In this document: in pieces, positions 33,636 through 42,167 of the stretch | How the letters are laid out: each line of letters begins with the position of its first letter | How positions within the stretch are numbered: the stretch's first letter is position 1 | Assembly (NCBI RefSeq): GCF_019880305.1 | Contig: NZ_CP082301.1 | Span: forward strand, 682,001-746,000 | Direction of reading: 5' to 3' | Origin: Streptomyces decoyicus | Lineage (GTDB): Bacteria; Actinomycetota; Actinomycetes; Streptomycetales; Streptomycetaceae | Length of the DNA: 64,000 nt | Notes under the pieces: model-generated | Seen by the model: only the letters and a program-made list of their open reading frames with translations | What the model was told of the DNA's origin: nothing | The model's database searches: none | Program-made: the position numbers and the translations under genes

Positions 33636-35339
33636 ATGTCCGACGACAGCGCTCGAAGAGCATCCTTCACCCGCCGCACGCTGCTGACCGGGGCCGCCGC
33701 CGCGGGGCTCGCCGCGGCAGCCGGATTGCAGCCCGCTCACCGCATTCCCGCAGGCAGTGCCGCGACCACCCTCACCCCTCCGCCCGGCTTTCCCGCGGGC
33801 ATCCCGCTCTCCCAGCAAGCCTTCCGCAACTGGTCGTTGGAGATCATCGTCGAGGGGGTCTGGACCGCCTCTGCGCGCACCCCCGACGACGTGGTCGCTC
33901 TCGCCAACTGGGCCCATGAGCACGGCTACCGGCTACGGGCCCGGGGCAAGGGGCACACCTGGTCGCCGCTGGTGCTGCCCGCCGGGGCCGACACCAACCG
34001 CACGGTCATCGTCGACACCACGTCCCACCTCACCGCGGTCAGTGTGCACGGCGGCGGACCCGGGAGCGTCACCGCGCAGACGGGGGCGACCCTCGACACC
34101 ATCCTCGCCCGCCTGGAGGAGGCAGGGCTCGGGCTCGCCACCACCACCGCGCCCGGCGACCTCACCATCGGCGGGGTGCTCGCCATCGGCGGCCACGGCA
34201 CGGGACTGCCCACCGCCACCGAACACCCGCCCGCGGGGTCCGGCTTCGGCACCCTGAGCTCCCTGGTCACCTCCCTCACCGCCGTGGTGTGGAGCGCGAC
34301 GGCGGGCCGCTATGTGCTCAAGACCTTCACCCGCTCCGACCCGGACATCCGCGCGTTCCTGGTCCATCTGGGCCGCGCGTTCCTCACCGAGGTGACGATG
34401 ACCGCGGCGGCCAACACCCGGCTGCGCTGCCAGAATTGGTTCGATGTGAACGTGGGCACCGTCTTCGGTCCGCCCGGTACAGGCGGCCGCACGATCAGCT
34501 CCTACCTGGAGCGCACCGGACGCATCGAAGCGATCTGGTTCCCGTTCACCGACGTGCCCTGGCTGAAGGTGTGGAGCCCGGCACCGTCCAAGCCGCTGCT
34601 CGCCAAGCAGATCGACGTCCCGTACGCCTACACCTTTGCCAACCGTGTCACCGAGGAGATGTCGGGGCTGCTCGGGGAGATCGCCGCGGGCGGCGGCGAC
34701 AAGACGCCCGCGTTCACCAAGCTCGCCATGTCCATCGTCGGGTCCGGGCTGATCGTCACCGGTACCTGGGACGTCTGGGGCTGGTCGAGAAACAGCCTGC
34801 TCTACGTCGAGCCGTCGACACTGCGGATCGTCGAAGCGGGGTGGGCGGTACTGACGTCCCGGGCGAATGTGCAGCGCGTGGTGGGGGACTTCCACTCCCG
34901 CTACCAGAGCGTGCTGACGGCGCATCAGAATCGGGGCTCGTACCCGGTCAACGGACCGATCGAGCTGCGTATCACCGGTACGGACCCCCTCGACGGTCCG
35001 CTGCTGTCCCCGGCGCGTGCCCGCGCCGACCACCCCGAGTGGGACACCGTCGTGTGGCTCGACTTCGCCACCTATCCCGGCACGCCCGGTGCGGCCCCCT
35101 TCTTCCGCGAGCTGGAACAGTGGATCTGGCAGACCTACACCGGCTCGTATGCGACCGTGCGCCCCGAGTGGTCCAAGGGCTGGGCCTACACGGACGGCGG
35201 GCCGTGGACGGACCCTGCCACCCTGGGCGGCACCGTCCCGGCCGCGTTCGAGGACTGGCGCACCGCCCGGGACACGCTGAACCGCCATGACCCGGCACGG
35301 GTGTTCTCCAACGCCTTCCTCGACACTCTGCTGCCCTGA
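33636..35339 (+). CDS. Type II (covalent-FAD, VAO-fold) cholesterol oxidase, Tat-exported
   Basis: A 567-residue protein. Residues 10-31 are a Tat signal (FTRRTLLTGAAAAGLAAAAG). The mature enzyme aligns by eye with Brevibacterium sterolicum cholesterol oxidase BCO2 from end to end: VVALANWAHEHGYRLRARGK followed by His107, which matches the His that carries FAD covalently; LTIGGVLAIGGHGTGLP; WFPFTDVPWLKVW; the active-site Glu443/Arg445 pair in GPIELRITG; and RPEWSKGWA and the C-terminal RVFSNAFLDTLLP. It oxidises and isomerises 3-beta-hydroxysteroids outside the cell, giving H2O2. Streptomyces mostly use the unrelated GMC-type enzyme. No steroid catabolism genes are adjacent. Confidence 0.9.
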   Translation: MSDDSARRASFTRRTLLTGAAAAGLAAAAGLQPAHRIPAGSAATTLTPPPGFPAGIPLSQQAFRNWSLEIIVEGVWTASARTPDDVVALANWAHEHGYRLRARGKGHTWSPLVLPAGADTNRTVIVDTTSHLTAVSVHGGGPGSVTAQTGATLDTILARLEEAGLGLATTTAPGDLTIGGVLAIGGHGTGLPTATEHPPAGSGFGTLSSLVTSLTAVVWSATAGRYVLKTFTRSDPDIRAFLVHLGRAFLTEVTMTAAANTRLRCQNWFDVNVGTVFGPPGTGGRTISSYLERTGRIEAIWFPFTDVPWLKVWSPAPSKPLLAKQIDVPYAYTFANRVTEEMSGLLGEIAAGGGDKTPAFTKLAMSIVGSGLIVTGTWDVWGWSRNSLLYVEPSTLRIVEAGWAVLTSRANVQRVVGDFHSRYQSVLTAHQNRGSYPVNGPIELRITGTDPLDGPLLSPARARADHPEWDTVVWLDFATYPGTPGAAPFFRELEQWIWQTYTGSYATVRPEWSKGWAYTDGGPWTDPATLGGTVPAAFEDWRTARDTLNRHDPARVFSNAFLDTLLP

Positions 35340-35500
35340 GCGGAGCCCCGACCTGATCGGAGTCCCCCTGCGGCCAAAAAGCGCTTACGCCGCCGGGCCC
35401 GAGGAGCCGGGCGGCGCCCGGCCGAGTGCGGCGGCCCACCGTTCGGACCACCGGTGCAGACCCCGCCTCTCGTCGCAGGCATCTTTCCCGAGGAGAGCAG

Positions 35501-35552
35501 CGCTTCGATTTCCGAACCACTACACTCCCTTCACCGCTTCGAAATCCGAAGC
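35501..35552. repeat. Pair of CGCTTCGAwwTCCGAA direct repeats
   Basis: CGCTTCGATTTCCGAA at 35501-35516 and CGCTTCGAAATCCGAA at 35535-35550 differ at two central bases and start 34 bases apart. Each contains TTCG-N5-CGAA dyad symmetry. They lie just before the truncated CMD-like gene, the second inside its hairpin, and look like operator half-sites of one regulator. Confidence 0.5.
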
Positions 35553-35565
35553 GGTGAAGGGAGTG
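35523..35565 (+). promoter_or_regulatory. Perfect 19-bp hairpin masking the ribosome binding site
   Basis: CACTCCCTTCACCGCTTCG (35523-35541), loop AAATC, and its exact complement at 35547-35565. The right arm holds GAAGGGAG (35557-35563), the only Shine-Dalgarno-like sequence for the following gene, and ends 12 bases before ATG 35578. In RNA it would bury the ribosome binding site; in DNA it would be a long operator. It is not placed like a terminator of the cholesterol oxidase gene (183 bases away), though that cannot be excluded. Confidence 0.65.
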
Positions 35566-35577
35566 GTCAGAGTGGTC

Positions 35578-35829
35578 ATGAGTGCACGCATCCCGCCCGT
35601 CGAAGCCCCCTGCTCCCCCGAGGCCGCCGCCGTACTGCGCCGCATGATGCCGGGCGACGAAGAGCCGCTCGCCCTGTTCCGGTTGTACGCCCGCAAGGTG
35701 CCGCTGGCCGAGGCACTGCACGGCTGGGGCTCGTACGAGCTCGGCCTCGGCCTGCGGGACCGGGAGGTCAAGCGATTCCGGGAGGTCCCGCTCCCGGACG
35801 GCAGTGCGGCGGAAGAGGGCGGCCGGTGA
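35578..35829 (+). CDS. Truncated carboxymuconolactone-decarboxylase (CMD)-family protein
   Basis: An 83-residue protein (MSARIPPVEAPCSPEAAAVL) whose residues 3-62 match the N-terminal part of CMD/AhpD-like proteins: RIPPVE, then RRMMPGDEEPLALFRLYARK, AEALHGWGSYELG and LRDRE. In full-length members, DRE leads at once into a helix with the CxxxH redox motif. Here the next residues are KRFREVPLPDG and the protein ends 18 codons later, without that helix. It is therefore a shortened, probably inactive or re-purposed form. Starts at GTG 35563 or 35572 are also possible. A striking hairpin covers its ribosome binding site. Confidence 0.65.
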   Translation: MSARIPPVEAPCSPEAAAVLRRMMPGDEEPLALFRLYARKVPLAEALHGWGSYELGLGLRDREVKRFREVPLPDGSAAEEGGR

Positions 35830-35900
35830 AAGTCGTTCTCCCCGCCTCGTTCTCCCGCCTCGTCCTCGCCACGTCGCCCTCGCCATGGCTGATGACGCCG

Positions 35901-35936
35901 TCATGACCGTCATGACCGTCATGACCGTCATGAAGG
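35901..35936. repeat. Four 9-bp tandem units at the end of the capA gene
   Basis: TCATGACCG at 35901, 35910 and 35919, then TCATGAAGG at 35928. The last unit supplies the stop codon of the leftward CapA gene (TCA on this strand at 35928-35930). Slippage could extend or shorten the 3' flank without changing the protein. Confidence 0.7.
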
Positions 35937-37049
35937 GCCGGAAGGACGGAGGGTGAGCGTGCCCTCCGGGGCACAGAGGACGCAGGGGTGGAAGCCGGAA
36001 CCGATCCGGTCGAGGAGCGCTCGCAGCCATCGGGTGTCCTGGCGCGAGGCGTGCCACAGCCGCATGCGCCGGGCCTGAAGAGGGGTGATCCGCACCTCGT
36101 GGAGTCTGCCGGTGTCCGGGTCCACCGAGACGAGGCAGAGCAGCCGCAGGTCGTCCCGATATCGCTCGTAGCCGGTGATGCCCTCGTAGTCATCGATGAA
36201 GTCGCCGCACCCGTAGATCACGAGCTTCCCCCGGTACGCCTCCAGGGCGCGGGGATGGTGCGAGGAGTGTCCGTGGACGACATCCACGCCGCCGTCGAGA
36301 AGTGCGTGCGCGAAGGCGGCCTCGTCACGTGGCACGTGGTAGCCCCAGTTGGCACCCCAGTGGACGGAAACGACCGCGACATCGCCCGGCCGCTTCACCT
36401 GCCGTACCCGGCCGACGATCCCGGTCGCGGCGGCAGACGAGGGCCTGGCCACGAAGTCGACGCCGGCGCGGTCCCCGGTCGCGGCCCATGTTCCGGGGAC
36501 GCCGCTGGACGGCATGCCGAAGGAGAAGACCAGGATCCGGCGGCCGCCTTCGAGGGGAATGACCGCCGGCCGGCGCGCCGCGTCGGCGTCCGCGCCCGCC
36601 CCGGCCGTCCGCAGCCCCGCCCCCGCCAAGGCGTCGAGGGTGTCCGCCAGTCCTTGGCGCCCGAAGTCCAGGACGTGGTTGTTGGCCAGCACGCAGACGT
36701 CGGGGCGGACGGCGGTCAGGCACGGAAGGTTCGCCGGGTGCATCCGGTAGTGGATCCCCTTGCCGGGGGCGAATTCACCGTCCGCCGTGACGCTGGTTTC
36801 CAGATTGACCACCCGGGCGGCGGGCGCGGCGATATCGAGCACCCGCAGTGCGTCCCCCCAGGGCCAGGCGAAGCCGACCGGACGGGGAATGGAGCCGTTC
36901 GCCGCCTCCGCCAGCTCGGCATAGGCCCGGGCGTCCCGCACGTAGCCCTCCCGCAGCTCCGGGTCTCCCGGGCACGGAAGGACCTGGTCGACGCCACGGC
37001 CGAGCATGACATCGCCGCAGAGGAACAGGGTGAGCAAGTCACTACCCAT
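35928..37049 (-). CDS. CapA-family (poly-gamma-glutamate synthesis-like) metallophosphatase-fold protein
   Basis: A 373-residue protein starting MGSDLLTLFLCGDVMLGRGVDQ. The CGDVMLGRG and VVNLETSVT motifs, VCVLANNHVLDFG, VAVVSVHWGANWGY and VVHGHSSHHPRALE are the metal-site signature of the PGA_cap family, which has a calcineurin-like fold. Founding members act in capsule polymer synthesis; many actinobacterial members have unknown substrates. No signal peptide is obvious, so this one may be cytoplasmic. The gene has no capBC neighbours, which argues against a classic capsule operon. Confidence 0.9.
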   Translation of the reverse strand: MGSDLLTLFLCGDVMLGRGVDQVLPCPGDPELREGYVRDARAYAELAEAANGSIPRPVGFAWPWGDALRVLDIAAPAARVVNLETSVTADGEFAPGKGIHYRMHPANLPCLTAVRPDVCVLANNHVLDFGRQGLADTLDALAGAGLRTAGAGADADAARRPAVIPLEGGRRILVFSFGMPSSGVPGTWAATGDRAGVDFVARPSSAAATGIVGRVRQVKRPGDVAVVSVHWGANWGYHVPRDEAAFAHALLDGGVDVVHGHSSHHPRALEAYRGKLVIYGCGDFIDDYEGITGYERYRDDLRLLCLVSVDPDTGRLHEVRITPLQARRMRLWHASRQDTRWLRALLDRIGSGFHPCVLCAPEGTLTLRPSGPS

Positions 37050-37226
37050 TCCCCCAGGTTAGAGCCCGTTGCCGGAGGTTTCGCGTCGCGGCGGCCCGCG
37101 CTCCGCCCGGCGGCGCCTCACGCCAGGAGACGTCCCGTTTCCCCCCGGCCGCCAGGCTGTTCTCCGCGCCTCCGAGCTGCACGGTTACGCGGCTGCGTCG
37201 AGGCTTCAGGGTCGTGGAGACCCGGC

Positions 37227-37298
37227 GTAGCGACGTGGAGGCGGAGCGATGTAGCGATGTGGCGACGTACCCATGTGGAGATGTAGCGACGTGACGCA
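37227..37298. repeat. Nine tandem 8-bp units (consensus GTRGCGAY)
   Basis: Octamers GTAGCGAC, GTGGAGGC, GGAGCGAT, GTAGCGAT, GTGGCGAC, GTACCCAT, GTGGAGAT, GTAGCGAC and GTGACGCA run head to tail from 37227. The array fills the spacer between the capA start (37049) and the DMT exporter stop (37315). An 8-bp period is not codon-like, so it is non-coding. Confidence 0.75.
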
Positions 37299-37314
37299 GG
37301 CAGCAGTGCGCCAC

Positions 37315-38352
37315 TCAGCAGACTTCACACCGCGGCACCGGGCCGGTCTGCCGGCTGTGCGACGCGACCGGATCAAGCGCCACGGGGTCCGTCGCCGTGA
37401 CCGGAGCACCCGGGGCGACAGGGAGCGCCGTGCCCCGTCCGCCGGGCGGGGCCGCGGTGCGGGAACCGGCGGCCAGGATGCTGACGGTGTTGGCCGTCAC
37501 GATGGCCGCGATGGCCAGCCAATCGATCGCGTGCAGGGTCTGGTCCAGGACGACGAGGCCGACCAGTGCCGCGAGGACGGGGTTGACGCTCATGAAGACG
37601 CCGAAGAAGCGGGCGGGGACCCGGCGCAGGGCGAGCAGGTCGGCGAGGAAGGGGACGGCCGAGGAGAGGATGCCGGCGGCCGCCGCATATCCCACGGCGC
37701 TCGCGGTCGGCGGGTGGTGGGCGAGCACGGTGAGGCCGACGGGTAGGTACAGCAGGGCGGAGATGCCGGCAGCGGCGGCCGATCCTTCGGTGCCCGGCAG
37801 GCGGGCGCCGACGAGGCGGTTGAGCAGGATGTAGCACGCCCAGCACACGGCGGCGAGCAGGCCCAGCGCGATGCCGGCGTAGTCGGTGCTCGGCTGCGGG
37901 CGGGCCAGCAGGACGACGGCAGCCCCCGCGACGAGGGCGCACAGCAGGTCGGCCAGGCGGCGGGAGGCTGCCAGGGCCACGGCCAGCGGCCCGAGGAACT
38001 CCAGTGTCACCGCCAGGCCCAGGCCGATGCGGTCGATCGCCGTGTAAAGGGACAGGTTCATCGTGGCGAACACCGCCGCCAGGCACAGCACCGGCCACCA
38101 CTGCCGCCAGGTGAACGAGCGCAGCCGCGGCCGGCCCACCGCCACGAGGACGAGGCCGGCCACCCACTGCCGTACGGCCACCACACCGGCCGGCCCGATC
38201 ACCGGAAACGCCAGTGCTCCGGTGGCGGCACCGATCTGGTTGGAGAGTCCGCTGCCGCACATCATCGCCACGCCTGCCGCACGGCCCGGGTGCGCCGCCG
38301 ATCCCCCGTGAGCGGCCTCGGGGTACGGCCGGCCTTGAGTGCTCCTTCGCAT
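37315..38352 (-). CDS. EamA/DMT-family exporter (RhtA-like)
   Basis: About 345 residues with ten hydrophobic helices arranged as two EamA repeats (for example IGAATGALAFPVIGPAGVVAVRQ in the first and AVCWACYILLNRLVGARLPG in the second). It resembles RhtA, the threonine/homoserine exporter, and related metabolite pumps. The C-terminal 50 residues are polar. ATG 38352 (MRRSTQGRPYP) is chosen rather than 38382 because the LysR-type site at 38382-38402 would otherwise overlap the start codon. It is divergent from the LysR gene 53-95 bases away, which very probably controls it. Confidence 0.85.
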   Translation of the reverse strand: MRRSTQGRPYPEAAHGGSAAHPGRAAGVAMMCGSGLSNQIGAATGALAFPVIGPAGVVAVRQWVAGLVLVAVGRPRLRSFTWRQWWPVLCLAAVFATMNLSLYTAIDRIGLGLAVTLEFLGPLAVALAASRRLADLLCALVAGAAVVLLARPQPSTDYAGIALGLLAAVCWACYILLNRLVGARLPGTEGSAAAAGISALLYLPVGLTVLAHHPPTASAVGYAAAAGILSSAVPFLADLLALRRVPARFFGVFMSVNPVLAALVGLVVLDQTLHAIDWLAIAAIVTANTVSILAAGSRTAAPPGGRGTALPVAPGAPVTATDPVALDPVASHSRQTGPVPRCEVC

Positions 38353-38381
38353 GCAGGGCAGCATCCCTCCGCGCAGATCCA

Positions 38382-38402
38382 TACGTAAAATGCATGCACG
38401 TA
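38382..38402. promoter_or_regulatory. LysR-type operator TACGT-N11-ACGTA
   Basis: TACGT (38382-38386), eleven bases, ACGTA (38398-38402): a perfect dyad of the T-N11-A form bound by LysR regulators. It lies between the divergent DMT exporter and LysR genes, exactly where an autoregulatory and activation site is expected. Confidence 0.7.
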
Positions 38403-38447
38403 CTCATCGATGCGCTGTGGTTATGGATCTGCAAAATGGCTCTGCCT

Positions 38448-39299
38448 ATGGAACTGCGGCATCTGCGCTGTCTGGTGGCGATCGTCGATGCCGGTGGCTT
38501 CACCGATGCCGCCATCGACCTCGGTGTCTCGCAGGCGGCGGTGTCCCGCACGCTCGGTTCGCTCGAAGACGCCCTGGGGGTACGGCTGTTGCACCGCACG
38601 AGCCGGAATGTCATCCCCACCACGGCAGGCGTTCAGGTGCTGGCGCGCGCCCGGAAAGTGCTGACCGAGGCCGACAACCTCATCCGGGAAGCCACCACCG
38701 GTCATACGCGGCTGCGCATCGGCCACGCATGGTCGGCCATGGGCCGGCACACCGCCGAGTACCAGCGCCGTTGGGCCGCCCGCTACCCCGACGTCGAGCT
38801 GCACCTGATCCGCACCAACTCCGCCACCGGTGGCCTGGCGGAGGGCCTGTGCGACCTCGCCGTGGTCCGCACCGCCTTCGATGACGCCCGCTTCGCCAGC
38901 GCCGTCGTCGGCCACGAACGCCGCTACTGCGCCATGGCCGCCGACGACCCCTGGGCCAGGCGCCGTTCCATCGCCCTGTGCGACATCCGCGAACGCACCT
39001 TGCTCATCGACCGGCGCACCGGCACCACCACGGCCGACCTGTGGCCCGCATCAGCGCGCCCCGTCGTCGAGCACACCCAGGACATCGACGACTGGCTCGC
39101 GCTGATCGCCACCGGCCGCACCGTCGGCATCACGCCGGAGAGCACCGTCAACCAGTACCGGCGCGACGGAATCGTCTTCCGGCGGCTGCGGGACGCGGCA
39201 CCCATCGCGGTGCACCTCATCTGGCGACGCCATGACCCGCATCCGGCGACCCACGCTGCCGTCGCGCTGCTCACCGACCTCTACGGACAGCGGAAGTGA
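38448..39299 (+). CDS. LysR-family transcriptional regulator
   Basis: About 283 residues. Residues 1-60 are the winged helix-turn-helix (MELRHLRCLVAIVDAGGFTD, then LGVSQAAVSRTLGSLEDALG and LLHRTSRNVIPTTAG). The remainder is a type 2 periplasmic-binding-like effector domain starting LRIGHAWSAMGRHTAEYQ. ATG 38436 (MALP before MELR) is an alternative start. A still longer frame from 38394 would contain a TTA leucine codon at 38421, making it bldA-dependent, but it has no ribosome binding site. It faces the DMT exporter, its likely target. Confidence 0.9.
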   Translation: MELRHLRCLVAIVDAGGFTDAAIDLGVSQAAVSRTLGSLEDALGVRLLHRTSRNVIPTTAGVQVLARARKVLTEADNLIREATTGHTRLRIGHAWSAMGRHTAEYQRRWAARYPDVELHLIRTNSATGGLAEGLCDLAVVRTAFDDARFASAVVGHERRYCAMAADDPWARRRSIALCDIRERTLLIDRRTGTTTADLWPASARPVVEHTQDIDDWLALIATGRTVGITPESTVNQYRRDGIVFRRLRDAAPIAVHLIWRRHDPHPATHAAVALLTDLYGQRK

Positions 39300-39407
39300 C
39301 CGACTGCGCCGGGCTTCATACCACTCCCCCGGCAGCGTCCGGTACCGATCAGCCGGGCCTCCCGTCACCCCCTCTTCCCCGCACCACCGGAAACGGACGG
39401 GCACGTC

Positions 39408-40181
39408 ATGACGGAACCCACCACCGCCTTGCAGGAACAGGTCTCGGCTCTCGGGCCGTTCTTCACCTTCGAGACGCACGCCGCGGGGTCGGAACTCGTG
39501 TCTCCCTGGCGGAAGTTGAGCGAGGTGGCGCGGGTGGAGAGCGGGGTCCTGGAGGAGCGGGTCGCCTCGGTGCGGGCCGCTCTCGCCGCCGGGGGTGGGC
39601 GACCGGCCGAGGCCGTCGAGCTGCGCGTGGCCGCGTCGGTGGCGCATCTGGGGCTGGTGGCGCGGGTCGTGTCACCGATGCTCGGCCTGGCCGCGCTGCA
39701 CCGCCTGCCGCCGCGGCCGCCCACGCTGGACGAACTGCGGTGGCACTCCGGCCTCGGTGGCGCGTTCGCCCTGTCGCTGCCGCGGGAGACGGTGGCCGCC
39801 GTTGCCGCGGGTGACGCCGTCGCCACGGATGACGCCGGATCCGTCGCCGGTGCCCGTGCTGCCGCGGCCCTGCTGGCGGGGCCGGGCCGCGATCTGGTGG
39901 ACGCCGTCGCGGCCTTCTCGGTGTCCCGGCGCATTCTGTGGGGCAATGTGGCCTCGGCGGTGAACGGCGCGACCGCGGGCATCGTGTCGGCAGCACCGGC
40001 CCTGGCGCGGCCCGCCCGCACCGCGGCCCTGCTGATGCTGCGCCAACCGCAGCTCCGCGACGCCCACACCCTGGATCCGCGCAACGGGCGCTTCCGGCGC
40101 AGGAGTTGCTGTCTGATCTACCGGGCCGCACCGGACGCCGCGGGCGCCGTGTGCGGCGATTGCGTCCTCGTACGCCGATAG
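39408..40181 (+). CDS. FhuF-like ferric-siderophore reductase ([2Fe-2S])
   Basis: A 257-residue protein. The N-terminal 200 residues are Ala-rich and helical, and the C-terminus carries the FhuF-type cluster motif: Cys234-Cys235, then Cys249 and Cys252 (RRSCCLIYR to VCGDC). FhuF reduces iron in ferric siderophores to release it in the cytoplasm. The spacing here is CC-x13-C-x2-C, wider than the CC-x10-C-x2-C of E. coli FhuF. No siderophore genes adjoin it. It converges with the APC permease 21 bases away. Confidence 0.82.
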   Translation: MTEPTTALQEQVSALGPFFTFETHAAGSELVSPWRKLSEVARVESGVLEERVASVRAALAAGGGRPAEAVELRVAASVAHLGLVARVVSPMLGLAALHRLPPRPPTLDELRWHSGLGGAFALSLPRETVAAVAAGDAVATDDAGSVAGARAAAALLAGPGRDLVDAVAAFSVSRRILWGNVASAVNGATAGIVSAAPALARPARTAALLMLRQPQLRDAHTLDPRNGRFRRRSCCLIYRAAPDAAGAVCGDCVLVRR

Positions 40182-40202
40182 GGCGTGCGCGGTGGCGCCC
40201 GG

Positions 40203-42167
40203 TCAGCCGACGTGGACGCGGGGGCGGCGGTCGCGGTCGGGTTCGGCCTCGCGCAGGACCTCCCGGGTGACGGGGGCGACTTCGCCCTGGCCGAAGAGGA
40301 AGAAGCGGAGGAACTGGGCGAAGGGGTTGCCCTCGGTCCACTCGAAGTAGATGTGCGGCCGCGCACCGGTGAGATCGCGGGCATGCAGCAGCAGAGCCGC
40401 CAGCGCGTTGGAGACGGTGGAGCTGTCCATGACGAGCACCCGGAAACGGCCGTGCAGCACCTCGCCGCGTACGCGTAGTTCGCTCTCGAATTCGGACGGG
40501 TCGCCGACGGTGACCTCGACGAAGATGAAGTCGTCGTCGACCGGGAGGTCGTTGTCCGTACGGATCTGCTGGAGCTTGTCGCGGTACTCGGACAGATCGC
40601 GCTGGTCGGGCTCGTTGGCGATGAAGCGGATCTTGCGGTGGGCGGTGTCGCGGATGAACCGCTCGGCCTTCTCGTCGAGCACGACGCTGGTGACGCGCAG
40701 TTCGAAGGCGCGGGCGAGGCGGGAGAGGAACGAGACGAGGATGATGCCGGCGATGAAGCAGGCACCGATCTTCACGCCGTCGGGGCGCTCGATCACATTC
40801 GCCACGGTGGTGTAGAGGAACACCACGGAGATGACGGCGAAGCCGATCGTCCAGCCGTGCTCGCGGGCGCGCCGGGCGGTGATGGTCACGGCGATCGCGG
40901 CGGAGCTGATCAGGACCAGGACGCCGGTGGCGTAGGCGCCGCCCTGGGCGTCCACATCGGCGTCGAAGAGCCAGGTCACCAGGAAGGCGACCAGGGTGAA
41001 GACCAGCACCATCGGGCGGACCGCCCGCGCCCAGTGGGGTGCCATCCCGTAACGCGGCAGGTATTGCGGCATCAGATTCAGCAGACCGGCCATGGCCGAG
41101 GCGCCGGCGAACCAGAGGATGGCGATGGTGGAGACGTCGTAGACCGTGCCGAAGAGGGAGCCCAGGTACTCGTGGGCCAGATAGGCCAGGGCGCGCCCGT
41201 TGGCCGCTCCGCCGGGCTTGAATGCGCCCGCGGGGATGAGCAGGGTCGTGATGAAGCTGGTGATGATGAGGAAGACACTCATGATCACGGCGGCGGTGGT
41301 GAGCAGCTTCTTCGCACCCCGGATCCGGCCTTTGGGGCGCTCCTCGGTGTCGTCGGGGTCGCCCTCGATATGGGGCATGACGGCCACACCGGTCTCGAAG
41401 CCGGACAGGCCCAGTGCCAGCTTCGGGAAGACCAGCAGCGCCACACCGATCATCGCCGGCACGCTGCCGTGCTCGGCGGTCAGCGCATGGGACCAGTCGG
41501 TGACGACCTGCGCCGTGGTGGCCACATGCCACAGCCCGACGACGACCACGACCGCATTGAGCCCCAGGTAGAGGCCCACCAGGACGATCGCCACCCCGAT
41601 GGCCTCCAGGAAACCCTTGAGGAACACCGCACCGAGCAGGGCGACCAGGATCAGCGTGATGACCAGCTGACCGTTGTGCAGGGCGCTGGTGAGGTGGGGG
41701 TTCTCCACCAGGTGGGTGGCGGCGTCGGCCGCCGACAGGGTGATGGTGATGAGGAAGTCGGTGGCGGCGAAACCCAGCAGGGTCAGCACGAACAGCTTGC
41801 CCTGCCAGAAGGACAGCAGCCGCTCCAGCATCGCGATCGAGCCCTGACCGTGCGGGCTCTCCCTCGCCACCCGCCGGTACACCGGCAGCGCGCCGGCCAG
41901 CGTCACCAGGACGAGGACCAGGGTGGCGATCGGTGACAGGGCGCCTGCGGCCAGTGCGGCGATGCCCGGCTGATAGCCGAGTGTCGAGAAGTAGTCCACT
42001 CCGGTCAGGCACATCACCCGCCACCACCGCTGGCCGCGGTGGGCGCCTTCCGGCGCGGCGTGCGGCCCCGGGTGGTGCTTGGCCATGTCGGCCAGGCCCT
42101 CCAGCATCCACGCGCGCAGGCGATGCCGTGCTGCGTCCCCGGGAGGAGATCCGGCGGAGGCGGCCAT
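40203..42167 (-). CDS. APC-superfamily amino-acid/polyamine-type permease
   Basis: A 654-residue protein with a polar leader of about 50 residues, twelve hydrophobic helices (from [20 protein letters not shown], the conserved TM1 region, to about residue 500) and a soluble C-terminal domain of about 150 residues ([20 protein letters not shown] to the end). This layout fits the large actinobacterial APC amino-acid transporters with a cytoplasmic regulatory tail. The substrate is not readable. It lies in tandem with the GNAT gene 139 bases upstream on the minus strand. Confidence 0.86.
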   Translation of the reverse strand: MAASAGSPPGDAARHRLRAWMLEGLADMAKHHPGPHAAPEGAHRGQRWWRVMCLTGVDYFSTLGYQPGIAALAAGALSPIATLVLVLVTLAGALPVYRRVARESPHGQGSIAMLERLLSFWQGKLFVLTLLGFAATDFLITITLSAADAATHLVENPHLTSALHNGQLVITLILVALLGAVFLKGFLEAIGVAIVLVGLYLGLNAVVVVVGLWHVATTAQVVTDWSHALTAEHGSVPAMIGVALLVFPKLALGLSGFETGVAVMPHIEGDPDDTEERPKGRIRGAKKLLTTAAVIMSVFLIITSFITTLLIPAGAFKPGGAANGRALAYLAHEYLGSLFGTVYDVSTIAILWFAGASAMAGLLNLMPQYLPRYGMAPHWARAVRPMVLVFTLVAFLVTWLFDADVDAQGGAYATGVLVLISSAAIAVTITARRAREHGWTIGFAVISVVFLYTTVANVIERPDGVKIGACFIAGIILVSFLSRLARAFELRVTSVVLDEKAERFIRDTAHRKIRFIANEPDQRDLSEYRDKLQQIRTDNDLPVDDDFIFVEVTVGDPSEFESELRVRGEVLHGRFRVLVMDSSTVSNALAALLLHARDLTGARPHIYFEWTEGNPFAQFLRFFLFGQGEVAPVTREVLREAEPDRDRRPRVHVG

